Of a stretch of 64,000 nt of DNA, positions 10,815 through 20,411 are shown one piece after another. The position numbers and the translations under genes were made by a program. This DNA comes from Bettongia penicillata ogilbyi (Eukaryota > Chordata > Mammalia > Diprotodontia > Potoroidae): positions 2,065,209 to 2,129,208 of the forward strand of contig JAJHZJ010000693.1 in assembly GCA_023548195.1 (NCBI GenBank). Direction: 5' to 3'. The notes under the pieces are model-generated. The model saw nothing but the letters and a program-made list of their open reading frames with translations. It was not told the DNA's origin and did no database searches. The first letter of the stretch is position 1; every line of letters begins with the position of its first letter.

Positions 10815-10940
10815 CAGCCTCAGTTTCTCCATCTTTAAACCAGAGATAACACTCAAATTACATACCTCACAGATGAGATAATGCCTAAGGAAATACTTTG
10901 TAAATCAAAGGCACTGTGTAAATGTAAATTGTTATTAAAT
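10815..10940 (+). repeat. MIR SINE 3' part
   Basis: 'cctcagtttctccatcttta', then 'gataatgcc', 'aaatactttgtaaatcaaag' and 'gtaaattgttatta' match the MIR tail. Confidence 0.65.
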
Positions 10941-11184
10941 TATCAAAATCCAAGTCTAGGAATCAAACTTTTAACCAGTCTTTTGCTAAACTTATTCCTT
11001 TTTTTAAAGGATAAAAAAGAAGTGAGGAAAGTAGTTCAGCAAAACTAAGAAACATTTTTTTTTTAAAAAAGAGCCTAGCATCATCCAAGTTATTCCATAT
11101 TCATAGACCTTACCACTGTAAAGAAATAGTTAAGTACATTTTCATTTTTCTTCTTTGGGGCTAAACATGGCTGTTACAATTCCT

Positions 11185-11345
11185 CAGAATTCACTTTTGA
11201 TTGCTTTGCAGTTGGTTTTTTCATTTGTGCCATTATATGTATTGTTTTCTTGGTCCTACTTGTTTTCCTTCGCATCAGTTCATATAATTCTTCCCATGCT
11301 TCTCTGCAGTTGCAGGTATCAACTATTTCAGCACAGTTGCTAACT
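11185..11345 (-). mobile_element. L1 3' region fragment, minus orientation
   Basis: 'cttggtcctacttgttttcc' and 'cgcatcagttcatataattc..cccatgcttctctgcag' are the reversed marsupial L1 3' UTR wording. No coding content. Confidence 0.6.
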
Positions 11346-11409
11346 TTTCAATTGCTGTTAAATAACATAACAGTAAACTTTCTCTAGTAACATTGTCTTA
11401 GAGGCATTG

Positions 11410-11860
11410 TGTCAGTGGATGGCCTTTCAGCTGGCCTGAGAGTCCAAAAGACTGTAGTTGTAGTCCTGCCTCTGACACATACTGGGTTTATGACTCTGGG
11501 CAAGTTCGTTCTCAACTCAGTGCCTCAAGTAACCTTCTAAGAATTGGAGAGTGGGAGATGATCCTCACTGAAGAAAAAAATCTTCTCCCTACAAATTCGC
11601 TCCAGCGGTGAAATCACAGGTTCTGTCCCCAAATAAGAATAAAACAAAGAAAAAGGAAACTACAACTTATTAGTGGAAATTGCACTGAATCTGGAAAGAG
11701 GTCTAGTATGAGATTTGGTTTTAATTCTAAGTATTGGTGTGACTTCGGGCAAATCATTTCCTTTCTCGGGACCTTGGTGGTCTTATCTAAGAAGTAAACA
11801 AGTTGGTCTAGACTAGGTGATCTCTGAGATCTGTTAGCTACAAATTCTATGAAATGATGA
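11410..11860 (+). repeat. Two MIR-type SINE fragments in sense
   Basis: 11,410-11,545 ('gcctctgacacatactgggt...ctgggcaagttcg') and 11,665-11,860 ('gtgacttcgggcaaatcatt...ggtctagactaggtgatctc') are two separate MIR-like copies split by unique sequence. Confidence 0.65.
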
Positions 11861-11984
11861 AAATATAACTCCCAAGACATCGGATGCTTTTATATCATAG
11901 ATACCTTGGCACAACATAGTTTGCATGCGTTCAGCAAGTTTTGATACAACTAAAGCTGGAAAGAAATTTAGAGGTCCTCTAATC

Positions 11985-12400
11985 CAATCTCCTTATTTTA
12001 TTTATTTTTGCAAGGAAATTGGGGTTAAGTAACTTGCCCAAGGTCACACAGATAGTGCGTGGCAAGTATCTGAAGCCAAATTTGAACTCAGGTCATCCTG
12101 ACTCCAGGGTCGGTGTTCTAAACACTACATCACCCAGCTACCCCCAATTTCCTTATTTTAAAGAGGAAAATGGTGGGCATTTCCATAGTCCTTTAAGGTT
12201 GACAGAGACCATTAGATATTACCTCATCTGAATCTCACAATCACTCAGGTAGGTGTTATTTTCATCCCCATTTTAGAGATGAGGAGACTGAGGCACAAAG
12301 AAGTGAAGCAGTTAGCCCAGGTAGTAAGTGCAGAAGTAACTGAGGTCCTCTGATTCTACATCCAAAGTACATCCCACTGTCCTAAGCTGCAGTGTTTTCC
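11985..12400 (-). repeat. SINE head and MIR, both minus, adjacent
   Basis: 11,985-12,150 is a reversed tRNA-derived SINE ('ggggttaagtaacttgccc...gtgttctaaacactacatcac'). 12,155-12,400 is a reversed MIR ('cattttagagatgaggagac...agcagttagcccagg'). The bounding 'ccttattttat/ccttattttaaag' words on both sides of the SINE suggest a target-site duplication, i.e. the SINE landed inside the MIR. Confidence 0.75.
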
Positions 12401-12559
12401 ATGCCCTTTAACCTCTAAAACAGATACAGTTTTGGACAGGCAAGAAAGTCCAAAAATACTTTTTCATGCTGGAGAGTTCCACACTCATTGCAAGGCCTCT
12501 CAAAGGTCAGGGCAATGATACGCAGCAGGCAACTGTTGGGAAGGACATTTGAGAATTAG

Positions 12560-12955
12560 CATCATTTTTATTAGCTCTGTCTCTTTCTATCTCTGTCTCC
12601 ATCTGTCTCTGTTTCTCTCCCTATCTCTCCTGTCTGGTACTGCCTGCCTGCTTGTCTGTCTCTGTTTCTATTTCTGTCTCTCTAACTCTGTATCTTTACC
12701 TCTGTCTCTTCATCTCTCTCTGTTTCTGTTCCTTCCTCTGTTTCTGTCTGTCTCTCCTATCTGGCACCACCTGCCTGTCTCTCCTCTCTGGTGCTGCCTG
12801 CTTGCCTGTCTCTCCCTGTTTCTATTTCTATCTCCCTGACTTTATAGCTTTGTCTTAGTCTCCCTCTGTCTTTGTCTCTCTTTCTGTCTCTTTCAGTATC
12901 TGTGTCTCTGTTTCTATCTCTGTCTCTGTCTCTCTGTCTCTCTCTCTCTCTGTTG
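12560..12955. repeat. (TCTCTG)n pyrimidine-rich low-complexity tract
   Basis: About 400 bp of tctctg/tgtctc variants containing a repeated 'ctggtactgcctgcc/ctggcaccacctgcc' motif at about 12,632, 12,760 and 12,788. This forms a degenerate higher-order unit. Open frames on both strands here are composition artefacts. Confidence 0.9.
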
Positions 12956-12964
12956 TGTCTGATT

Positions 12965-13690
12965 TTAAACTGGTAAATACAGAAAGCACAGAATTCCCAC
13001 CTGGCCAGAATCTGAAAAAAAACACCCTAAAGAATGTCATGACAAGGTCGAAGACTTTTGATGACTTTGGGCAAAGAAGTCAGCAACCATGAAGTGTCTT
13101 TCTTCAAACCCCACTCTTTGTAGCTGCCAGAATTCATCTGTTGCATGGCTCCTGGAGCCTCAACCAGCATCTATAGGGTTAATCCCACAATTCCCTCCAA
13201 TGCTGCAACTGACTGAGGGAACAGGTGTGATGGAGGCAAATCCCCCACAACAGGACTTTTGAGTCTATAAATCTACAGGGCAACCAATAGCCTGAATTCT
13301 CAATCAAGCCTATTTCCTTTATTAATCTCTGAGAGCTACAGTGATTTATAACAAGGATTTTCATTTGGTACAGAAAATGAATTTCATTTCACAAACCTAT
13401 AAGTGCAGTCAAATCAATTGTCCCCAGACCTTTTCTTTTTCCAGGGCGGCCCTTGCCCCAATCTCTCAACTTGATTGTTCCCTTACCAGATATTTACTTA
13501 AAAGCTGGATTTCTGTTCCTTATGGAAATAATATTAGAACCAGTACTAATAATGTTACCAGTACCAATTGCTGGGTCTCCAGGTGGCCATTTTTTTTTTT
13601 TTAGGAAGCTGTCCCACAGGAGATGATAAAGTAGCAGAACCTATGGACTTAACCCATAACTACTTTCCCATTCATTTCATGTTATCACCC
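12965..13690. other. No gene seen
   Basis: Unique sequence with small frames only. An A/T homopolymer lies at 13,590-13,604. Confidence 0.35.
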
Positions 13691-13694
13691 TTCT

Positions 13695-14090
13695 CATAAT
13701 CTCTATTCCAGGTAGACTGGTCAGCCCACTGCTCCCCAGACAAGGCATTCCATCTCTTACCCCTGTACCTTTGTATAGGTGGCCTGCCATGTCTGGCATA
13801 TTCTCCTCTTGAGCCTATATCCCTTAGGTCCTGACTTCCTTCACAGTATGAGTTGGGCTTCTCATCTTCTACAAGACTTTCCTGATCCCCTCAATTAATA
13901 TGCTTTTTCTTCCTCTTGCCTTTCTTTGTCCTCTTGTATTTCTTTAGATACAGTCAGTATTCAGTTCTCTGTCATGTGTTGTGCTGTCAAGTGAATGCTA
14001 AGTCTGATGGTAATGACTGTTTAATTTTTCTCTTTGTGTTGTTAGAGCCTTGTACATAGTAGGTGATCAGGAAATGTTTGTTGAATTGAC
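13695..14090 (+). repeat. L2 LINE 3' region
   Basis: 'tttcctgatcccctcaatta' is followed by 'ctttgtcctcttgtatttc' and the terminus 'gccttgtacatagtaggtga...tgtttgttgaattgac'. About 400 bp of L2 3' UTR in sense. Confidence 0.75.
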
Positions 14091-14094
14091 TCCT

Positions 14095-14165
14095 CATTTT
14101 TCAGATGGGGAAACTGGGGCTCTGAGAAATGCAGGATTTTGACTAAGGTCAGTGAACTCAGGCTT
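14095..14165 (-). repeat. MIR fragment, minus
   Basis: 'tttttcagatggggaaactg...ctgagaaatgc' is the reversed MIR core. Confidence 0.6.
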
Positions 14166-14234
14166 AAAAGTCTCAATGAGGGGACAGGAGAGAGTTGGCT
14201 TAATGTATTTGAAGAAGGACGGATTCAGTGTTTT

Positions 14235-14665
14235 CAACTGAGTACAATAGGGTAAAACCAGAAACAAAGGGTGCAATTTGCAAAAAGGTGAAGAGCAGGC
14301 TTTAGGCTTGATGTCAAAAAAAGCTTCCTAACAATTTGGGCAGTTCCCAAGAGGAATAGAATACTTTTATGGGTAATGAGGTGTTCAAACAAAAGGTAGG
14401 TGGTCATCTGAATGAATGAAAACAACCTCTCCTCACTTTGTCCCTCTCTCCATTTCTCATATATTTACTGTGTATGTGCCAAGCCCTGGGTTGTGTCGAG
14501 GATACAAATACAAGAGTAAGCTGACCCTACCCTCAAAGAGCTTACATTTTAATGGGGGAGACAGGGATGCTTTAGGGAAAATTCTCTTTCAGATTCAAGT
14601 TGAACTGGGTGATCCATGAGGTTCCTTCCAACTTTGAGAGCCTGTCTCTGGATTTCAAATTTCAT
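14235..14665 (+). mobile_element. CR1/L3 3' end with an inverted L2 fragment inside
   Basis: L3 wording runs 14,235-14,415 ('ctttaggcttgatgtc..aaaaagcttcctaacaatt') and resumes at about 14,570-14,665 ('gaactgggtgatccatgagg'). Between them, 14,418-14,568 is an L2 3' end in minus orientation ('tttactgtgtatgtgccaag...gagcttacattttaatgg'). The L2 piece therefore interrupts the L3 copy. Confidence 0.7.
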
Positions 14666-14669
14666 GTGC

Positions 14670-15595
14670 TTTCAACTACAGTCCAGGTGTGGGGAATCTG
14701 CAGCCTCAAGGCCTCTAGGTGCTCAAGTATGGCTCTGATTCAATCAAAGGGCCTCCCACTTCATGAGATAAGATGGAAGAGAGAAATTCTACTTCAGGTT
14801 GCCAAAGGAAAAGACTTTGGGGAGACATGAGATGAGCTGGCAGGCTCTATCATGCCCCTATCTCCAGCTTGCTATTTTAGAAACTTTAGGGAGTCTCCCT
14901 TTGGGTATGATCCAGGACCCTCTCCCTTGGTTGAGCTGTTATCTCAGTCTTATGGTAGAGTGCTTTCATTTTGTATTTTCTGGTATGTAGTCTCTTGTGT
15001 ATATCTTCTCTGATTTCTGTTTTGCTACTATTTGGATAAATGAATTTCTTTGCTATTTGCTATGCATGTTCATTGTAAAACTGGTATTAGGTGGGAAAGG
15101 GGTCAAGTCTTGGGTATAGAGCTTGAGATTCCCAGAAATGACAAAGCAATCAGAAGTTAGATAGAACCTGACCATATCTGCTAGATGAACAATGTATATG
15201 AGACCAGAGGGATACTTCTACCAGCATCCCCTATCTTTGAGGAGAGTGGAGTAGCCTCTGACCCTAACCTCCTGCTTCCTAGAGAAGGGCAAGGCAAGAC
15301 AAGACTAGAAATGGTGAGTCTGACTCCTTTTGGGTCACACTTGATGACAGCCTTCTCTCCTTCCATGTGGAGTCCCCACTAATTTGGAGGGGGAGCTGCT
15401 GAAAAGATGACTTTTTTGTTGCTTTTGGCCCAAACACCAACTCTTTAGCCTGATGTCAAAAGGGATAGAGATAAGAACTAGATCTATGATTGTGATTCCC
15501 TATTATAGAGAGAACTCTGTGATAGGGAAATTCCTCTTAGCAAAGCAATTTAAAGCTTGAATTGCCTAGAACATCGAGAAGTTAAATGACTTGAC
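14670..15595. other. No gene seen
   Basis: Mostly unique sequence. Opposed 61- and 65-codon frames at 15,181-15,382 have no recognisable product. Confidence 0.35.
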
Positions 15596-15599
15596 CAAG

Positions 15600-15728
15600 G
15601 AGCAACTAGATGGTACAGTGGATAGAGCTGTGGTCCTGGAGTCAGGAGGACCTGAGTTCAAATCCAGCTTTGGATACTTACTAGCCATGTGATCCCAGGC
15701 AAGTCACTTAGCCCTGAGCCTCAAAATG
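15600..15728 (+). repeat. tRNA-derived marsupial-type SINE, sense
   Basis: Complete short form: 'agcaactagatggtacagtgg' (A-box region), 'gagttcaaatccagc' (B box) and 'ggcaagtcacttagccctga'. It ends in an (aata)n tail. The boxes are the internal RNA polymerase III promoter expected of such SINEs. Confidence 0.88.
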
Positions 15729-15737
15729 AATAAATAA

Positions 15738-15822
15738 ATGACTTGACTAGTGTCACACATCCAATATGTGTCAGAGGCAGGATGTGATCCTAGGTCTTCT
15801 GCTCTGAGGCTGGCCCTGCTTT
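15738..15822 (-). repeat. MIR fragment, minus
   Basis: 'cttgactagtgtcacacat...cagaggcaggatgtgatcct' is the reversed MIR region around the B box. Confidence 0.55.
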
Positions 15823-15824
15823 TT

Positions 15825-16385
15825 CAAAGCTGCCTCATAAAATCCCTCTATGATCTGGTTTCCACCTGTCTTTCCAGGCTTATTTCACATATTACTCTTC
15901 TTCCACATTCTCCATCTCATCCAAACTGGCTTACTAGCTGCATATCAACTTCCCTGTACATGTAACTCATCTGTCACCTCCATGCCTTTGGCAAGATGGT
16001 CTCCTGTATCTGAAATATACTCCCTTCTCACATTTATTTTGTAGAATCCTACCTTCTTTACTAAACAGCTCAGGTTCTTTCCTGATCTCCCCACATAGAT
16101 CACTCTGGAAATTATTTTGTATTTCTAAGAAGCCAACAGAAAGCATGGAAGGCATGGAGATTTTGGGGTGTGCCCTATGTAGTAGGAAAATAAAGTCAAG
16201 AGTTACACAGGACAGGCAGGTATAGAGGGAAGCTGGAGGGGACTATAAATCAATGAAATCATAGATCCATTGGAGTGTTTGGAGTTTTGAGTAACTTTGT
16301 CTTTTCTTGTCTGCACATATCTAGTAGATCCCCCTTCCCAATAGAAAATAAGTTTTTTGAGGGCAGGAATGACTTAATTTTTGCC
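15825..16385 (+). repeat. L2 LINE 3' region, interrupted
   Basis: 15,825-16,105 ('catctcatccaaactggctt...gcctttggcaagatggtctc...ctttcctgatctcccca') and 16,325-16,385 ('tttgagggcaggaatgac') are L2 3' UTR. 16,105-16,320 is unassigned and may be an insertion. Confidence 0.7.
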
Positions 16386-16520
16386 TTTATCAATCAGTCA
16401 GTCATTTAAGAAACATCTGTTAAAAACTTTGTGCTAGGCACTGTGCCAAACACCAGGGTGCCCTGGAAGATAAAAACAGTTTTTGCCCTCAGGAACCTTA
16501 TATTCCAATGTGGAAAGCAA
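16386..16520 (-). repeat. L2 LINE 3' end, minus
   Basis: 'caatcagtcagtcatttaag' then 'tgctaggcactgtgccaaac' and 'ccctcaggaaccttatattc'. It abuts the sense L2 just upstream, giving two L2 termini tail-to-tail. Confidence 0.8.
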
Positions 16521-16569
16521 TATGAACTTTCCTAAATGTAATAGAAACAGGCCTACTGTAGTACTACAT

Positions 16570-16680
16570 GGATGCGTACACACACATATTCACATGCATG
16601 TATGCATATAATTAATACATATGTGTATACATAAATGCACACACACATATATCCATACATATATCCATATACATGTATAG
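16570..16680. repeat. Degenerate (CA/TA)n microsatellite
   Basis: Alternating acac and atat words with interspersed atgcat. Confidence 0.85.
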
Positions 16681-16741
16681 TAAAACACTTCTAGAGTAGA
16701 TGAAGGTAACCTTACAGGCATTAGCAATTGGGGGAACCTTG

Positions 16742-17215
16742 GTTGATTGTTTGCTGTCCTTCGTCTTGGAAGAGGACCAAAACGACATCACCATGATAAA
16801 GTGAAATTTCAGTGTGTCCAGCAGTGGCTGATCAGACCCATATGAACTTGAAATACTCTACCACGGGTTGGGCACAGATAGCCCATGTGAATATTTGGGG
16901 TAGCTATCCCAAATTTGCACATCCTGTGTTTACTTTGTGCTCTCAATTCTGCTTTGCTCAAAGCGCACAGCACCCTTTCTGATGTGGTCACTCCATGCTG
17001 AACGGTCCTGTGCCACTGTTTCCCATGTTGCACAGTCAAATCCAAAGTGTTTGAGAGAGACCTTGAGAGTGTCCTTGTATTGCTTCTTCTGAGAGCACAT
17101 CTCCAATGGACTGGCCATGTTGTTCGAATTCAAAATGTACACTTGCCAAAAAGACTATTTTATGGAAAACTCCCATGGGGCAAGTGATCGCATGGTGCTT
17201 AGAAGAAGCGATACA
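16742..17215 (-). mobile_element. Short RTE-clade LINE copy with inverted 5' segment (twin-priming type)
   Basis: 16,742-17,095 is minus-oriented RTE 3' sequence: 'tgtccttcgtcttggaaga', then a conceptual frame at 16,809-17,142 with the C-terminal words KDTLKVSLKHFGFDCATWE and TPNIHMGYLCP. 17,104-17,215 is plus-oriented and corresponds to the stretch just upstream in the element ('ttgttcgaattcaaaatgtac', 'cttgccaaaaagactatttt'), as seen unrearranged at 22,540-22,645. Both parts reach the same 'agaagaagcratacaagg' word, so the breakpoint has microhomology. It is non-coding debris. Confidence 0.8.
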
Positions 17216-17714
17216 AGGGGGAACCTTGAAAGTCTTCCTGAAAGAAGGTGGTGTTTGACTGGTCTTTACATATCCATGATCTAGTACAATGCCTTGCACA
17301 AAGGAGGAGCTGTACCTTCCCTACCTGTATTCTCCATTTCTGGAACCATGATTTCCACCATTGTTCCTGGAGAGGGCATGTGAATCTACTTCCCTCTTGC
17401 CTCAGTCACCATCCTGGTAACAACCAAAGTGCTTCTCCCTGGACACCATTACCCCCAGTTGAGTGGTTTTCCACTATTAGAATACAGATGCCTTGAGAGC
17501 AGGGGTTATTTGTTTTTTCATTTGAATTCCCCCTCATAGTGTCTCCTTTACAACCTTCCTGATAAGGGAAAAGTTTGCTTCAAATCTGCTGATATCAGAG
17601 AAACCACTCCCTCCCATGGCAGTCCCTTCCACTCTACCATGATTACCAACCTTTCACCAGCCTTCATTTACCTCTTAAGCACTTTCTCCCATCACACCTA
17701 GTTCTACCCTCTGG
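17216..17714. other. No gene seen; faint L2-like wording
   Basis: 17,400-17,560 vaguely resembles L2 3' UTR ('tgccttgagagcaggggtta'), too diverged to fix. Other parts unassigned. Confidence 0.35.
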
Positions 17715-17930
17715 GGCCAAGCAGTCAGCCAATAAGCATTTATTAAGTACCTACTGTGTGCCAGGCACTGTATTGGGGATAGAAAGAAAGATAATAGACA
17801 GTCCTTGCTCTCCAGAAACTCAGAGTACAACGGGGGTGGAACAACACGTAAATAGCTATGTACAAACAAGACAGAGTCAGAAGAAATTGAGAATATCTAG
17901 AATTAAGGGGATCAGGGAAGAATTTGCTTT
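17715..17930 (-). repeat. L2 LINE 3' end, minus
   Basis: 'cagccaataagcatttattaa', 'tactgtgtgccaggcactgt' and the body 'gtacaaacaagacagagtc' match the inverted L2 copies at 5.4, 45.5 and 57 kb. Confidence 0.85.
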
Positions 17931-17984
17931 AGACACTTTTTTACATTTATAAATCAAGGGCTGATTTTACCTTTGGAAGTGAAA

Positions 17985-18075
17985 TGAGGCCAGCTTATTT
18001 TATAGATGTAGAAACAGCAGCCCAGGGAAATTCATGATTTACCAAAAGTCATGCAAAGCTTTGTCAGAGATGGGA
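17985..18075 (-). repeat. MIR fragment, minus
   Basis: 'ttttatagatgtagaaacag' through 'gatttaccaaaagtcatgc' is a decayed reversed MIR core. Confidence 0.5.
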
Positions 18076-18104
18076 TTGAGGCTGGTCATTGTATCTTTCC
18101 TCAT

Positions 18105-18310
18105 CTGAGTTCCTCCAACACCTCCTTGTATGATATGATAGATTTCAAAACCCTTCTCCAGACACCTGTGGACACTCTCCATTTTCCTTCCTAAGGACAA
18201 GACTGAGCATAATACTCTTGATGAGATCTGATCAGGGCAGAACATAGACCTTCTTATCCTTAGAAATATGCCTCTCAGCAGCTAAAAGGACAGCTGTAGT
18301 TCTGCACTTA
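18105..18310 (-). mobile_element. CR1/L3 LINE 3' fragment, minus
   Basis: 'ctccagacacctgtggacact', 'catttccttcctaaggacaa'-type wording, 'gagcataatactcttgatga' and 'gatctgatcagggcagaaca' follow the reversed L3 3' consensus (tccagatgtggtctgaccagggcagag). Confidence 0.65.
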
Positions 18311-18789
18311 CTAGTGCTGTGGACAGCTTGGCTACGGGCAGTAGGTGGAGAAGAAGACTTTATCTTCTCCCAAAAGGCATCTGACATGGGGCATTACTGT
18401 TCCTATCAGGAAAAGCAGTTTAGGAAGCCAGTGAGAGAGGAACAAACTTCACCCCTGCTTGCTGGGACTTCCCAAAGTGTTTCCAGAGATAAAGATTCCA
18501 GACACTTACGTGATAATTTCCTGGGATGGGTGGAAACACCCCATATTCCTATCATCATTTTCTCAGCAAGAGTTCAAAGGACAGGGCTTTGTAGTTCACG
18601 TATCCCCATCCATCTGTGATAAGGAGTGGCAGCTGGGTGGACAGAGGGTAGCTCCTCTTGTCCTGTCGGCACAAAGAAGTCATTTCAATTGGCCAAGGTC
18701 ATACAATGAGACAAGAAGCAACAGCTCATATTAACAAGAGGGCTTCAGCTGGCAAAAGTAGCAAAAGTAGTGAGGAACTCCAAAGTTAG
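18311..18789. other. Unique sequence, no gene assigned
   Basis: Two overlapping open frames (18,314-18,619 and 18,459-18,734; 101 and 91 codons) have no recognisable domain. 18,440-18,620 has balanced composition and could be conserved non-coding DNA. Confidence 0.3.
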
Positions 18790-18965
18790 CCTGTGACACT
18801 CTCTCTATGACCCAATCAGGCCATTCAGCTCTCTGAGCCTCAGTTTCCCCATGGAAAATGGGGATAATAATATCTGTAGTACCTACCTGACAGGGGTGTT
18901 GTGAGGCTCGAATGAGACATGAGATCTTCCTAGTACTTCCAAGTTGTTCGTGACTTTCCAGGAAA
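18790..18965 (+). repeat. MIR SINE, sense
   Basis: 'gagcctcagtttccccatgg', 'aatggggataataatatctg' and 'gggtgttgtgaggctcgaat' match MIR core and tail. Confidence 0.8.
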
Positions 18966-18984
18966 ATTACCATCTATACCTTGT

Positions 18985-19180
18985 ATAAAGATTGCACATT
19001 CTCTGAGGGCAGGGACTGTTTTTCTTTTGACATTGTATCCCCCGTGTCTAATGAAATACCTGGCATGTGGTAGGTACTTAATAAGTGTTTGTTGATTGAC
19101 TGTGTGATGATGATAATGAAGATGAGGAGGAGAATGGTGATGATGAAGAAGATGATGATGTGGAGAATGATGATAGTGTT
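18985..19180 (+). repeat. L2 LINE 3' end followed by a (GAT)n microsatellite
   Basis: 18,985-19,105: 'ctgagggcagggactgtttt...ggcatgtggtaggtacttaa...tgttgattgactg'. It is followed at 19,105-19,180 by 'gatgatgataatgaagatgag', a GAT/GAA trinucleotide run growing from the L2 tail. Confidence 0.85.
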
Positions 19181-19354
19181 TTATGGGGTCCTTTCACCAT
19201 AAAAAAAGTTGTGAACAGTTGGTAAGAATGCCTCAGTTTCCCCATCCCTCAGTTTTTGTATTTCATGTACCCAAAAGTAAGTATCATGTTACTCAGGCCA
19301 TATGTGTGTGTGTGTCTAGTGGGAGAGTGAGAGAGAGAGAAAAGGACAAATAGG

Positions 19355-19435
19355 TAGAGTGCAAGTTCCTTGAAGACCAGGACTGTTTTTGTTTGCACAG
19401 AACAGGACCTGGCATATAGTATTAATGAATTGAAT
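19355..19435 (+). repeat. L2 LINE 3' end, short
   Basis: 'gcaagttccttgaagaccag' then 'cctggcatatagtattaatg' is an L2 terminus. Confidence 0.65.
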
Positions 19436-19569
19436 CGAATACAGTCTCTTGTCTTGAAGGAGTCCTTAGTCTCCTAATTTTGGAAGCTACCAATACAGTC
19501 AACTTTGTGTATGATCCAGAGTGAATGAGGGAAATAAAGAGCATGTTGTATAAGGGTCAAAGGAGAGTG

Positions 19570-19855
19570 AAGAGGAAAGTGGATTTGGAGTCTGAAGGCC
19601 TGGATTCAATTCTGCATCATGCTAAAGCGTAAAGCATGCTGGATTTGGTGACAGGGCACCTGGGTCAGATCTCAACTCTTCTATTTACTAGCTGTAAATG
19701 GACCAAGCTGAGTCATGAATCATTGGGCAAGACCATGGGCAAGGTGAATCTCCTCTCCTGGCCTCATTTTCCTCATCTGTAAAACTAGGAATTTGGTTGA
19801 GATGACCTCTAAGATGTTTTCCAGTTTGAAGTACCATGATGTTATAAGATCAAGG
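19570..19855 (+). repeat. MIR-type SINE copies in sense
   Basis: 'ggatttggtgacagggcacct', 'ctagctgtaaatgg', 'gcctcattttcctcatctg' and 'ttggttgagatgacctctaa' are MIR words. The repeated 'aaagtggatttgg/tgctggatttgg' start hints at two fragments. Confidence 0.65.
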
Positions 19856-20069
19856 GTGTGGGAAGTAGTAATGAAGGAAAAAAAGCAACCAAGTGAGCTG
19901 AGAACCTTGGGCTTACTCCTATATGGCATCCTCTCCGCAAGAGTAATCTTTGATAGTGTTTGCTCAGCATCTATAGTTTCTAGCTTGTGTTACTGAACAA
20001 GGCTCTTGGGAGGAAAAGCTGTTGAAAATGTTGGTCACTATAGAAATGGGAAACATTGTTTTGTAGTCA

Positions 20070-20108
20070 TTCTCCTCCTCCTCCTCTTCTTCCTCATCCT
20101 CCTCCAAC
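20070..20108. repeat. (CTC)n trinucleotide microsatellite
   Basis: 'tcctcctcctcctcttcttc' run of about 40 bp. Confidence 0.85.
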
Positions 20109-20154
20109 TTCTCTACAACAACTACTATGACTATTAGTTATGATACCAACGAAG

Positions 20155-20410
20155 ACTCTAGAATGGACTTTCTTCTCACCTTTGCCTTCCAGAATCCCCA
20201 GTTTTCTCTGAAAATCAACTCAAGTGTTACTTCCCACATGAAGCCTCCCTTGATTTGTCCCACATGTCAATGCCCTCTCATAAAACACCTCCCTTGGTGT
20301 GGCTTATCTTAGATCCTCATCTGCCCTGATAGAAGGTAAGGCAGGGCCAATCTTGTTCCTTGTCTTTTCATCCTTCCTTGCCTAGATCAGTCCTTGGCTA
20401 ATAGACTGTG
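20155..20410 (+). repeat. L2 LINE 3' region
   Basis: 'caactcaagtgttacttccc', 'catgaagcctcccttgattt' and 'ggcagggccaatcttgttcc...gatcagtccttggctaatag' follow the order of the L2 3' UTR. The next element (RTE) begins right after it. Confidence 0.75.
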
Positions 20411-20411
20411 T

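Noticed and set aside
12549..12858. Leu/Ser/Cys-rich frames resembling membrane segments
   Set aside because: They come from the (TCTCTG)n tract; hydrophobicity is a composition effect.
15600..15728. Possible tRNA gene (A and B box present)
   Set aside because: The boxes belong to a tRNA-derived SINE; no cloverleaf with intact acceptor and anticodon arms is apparent.
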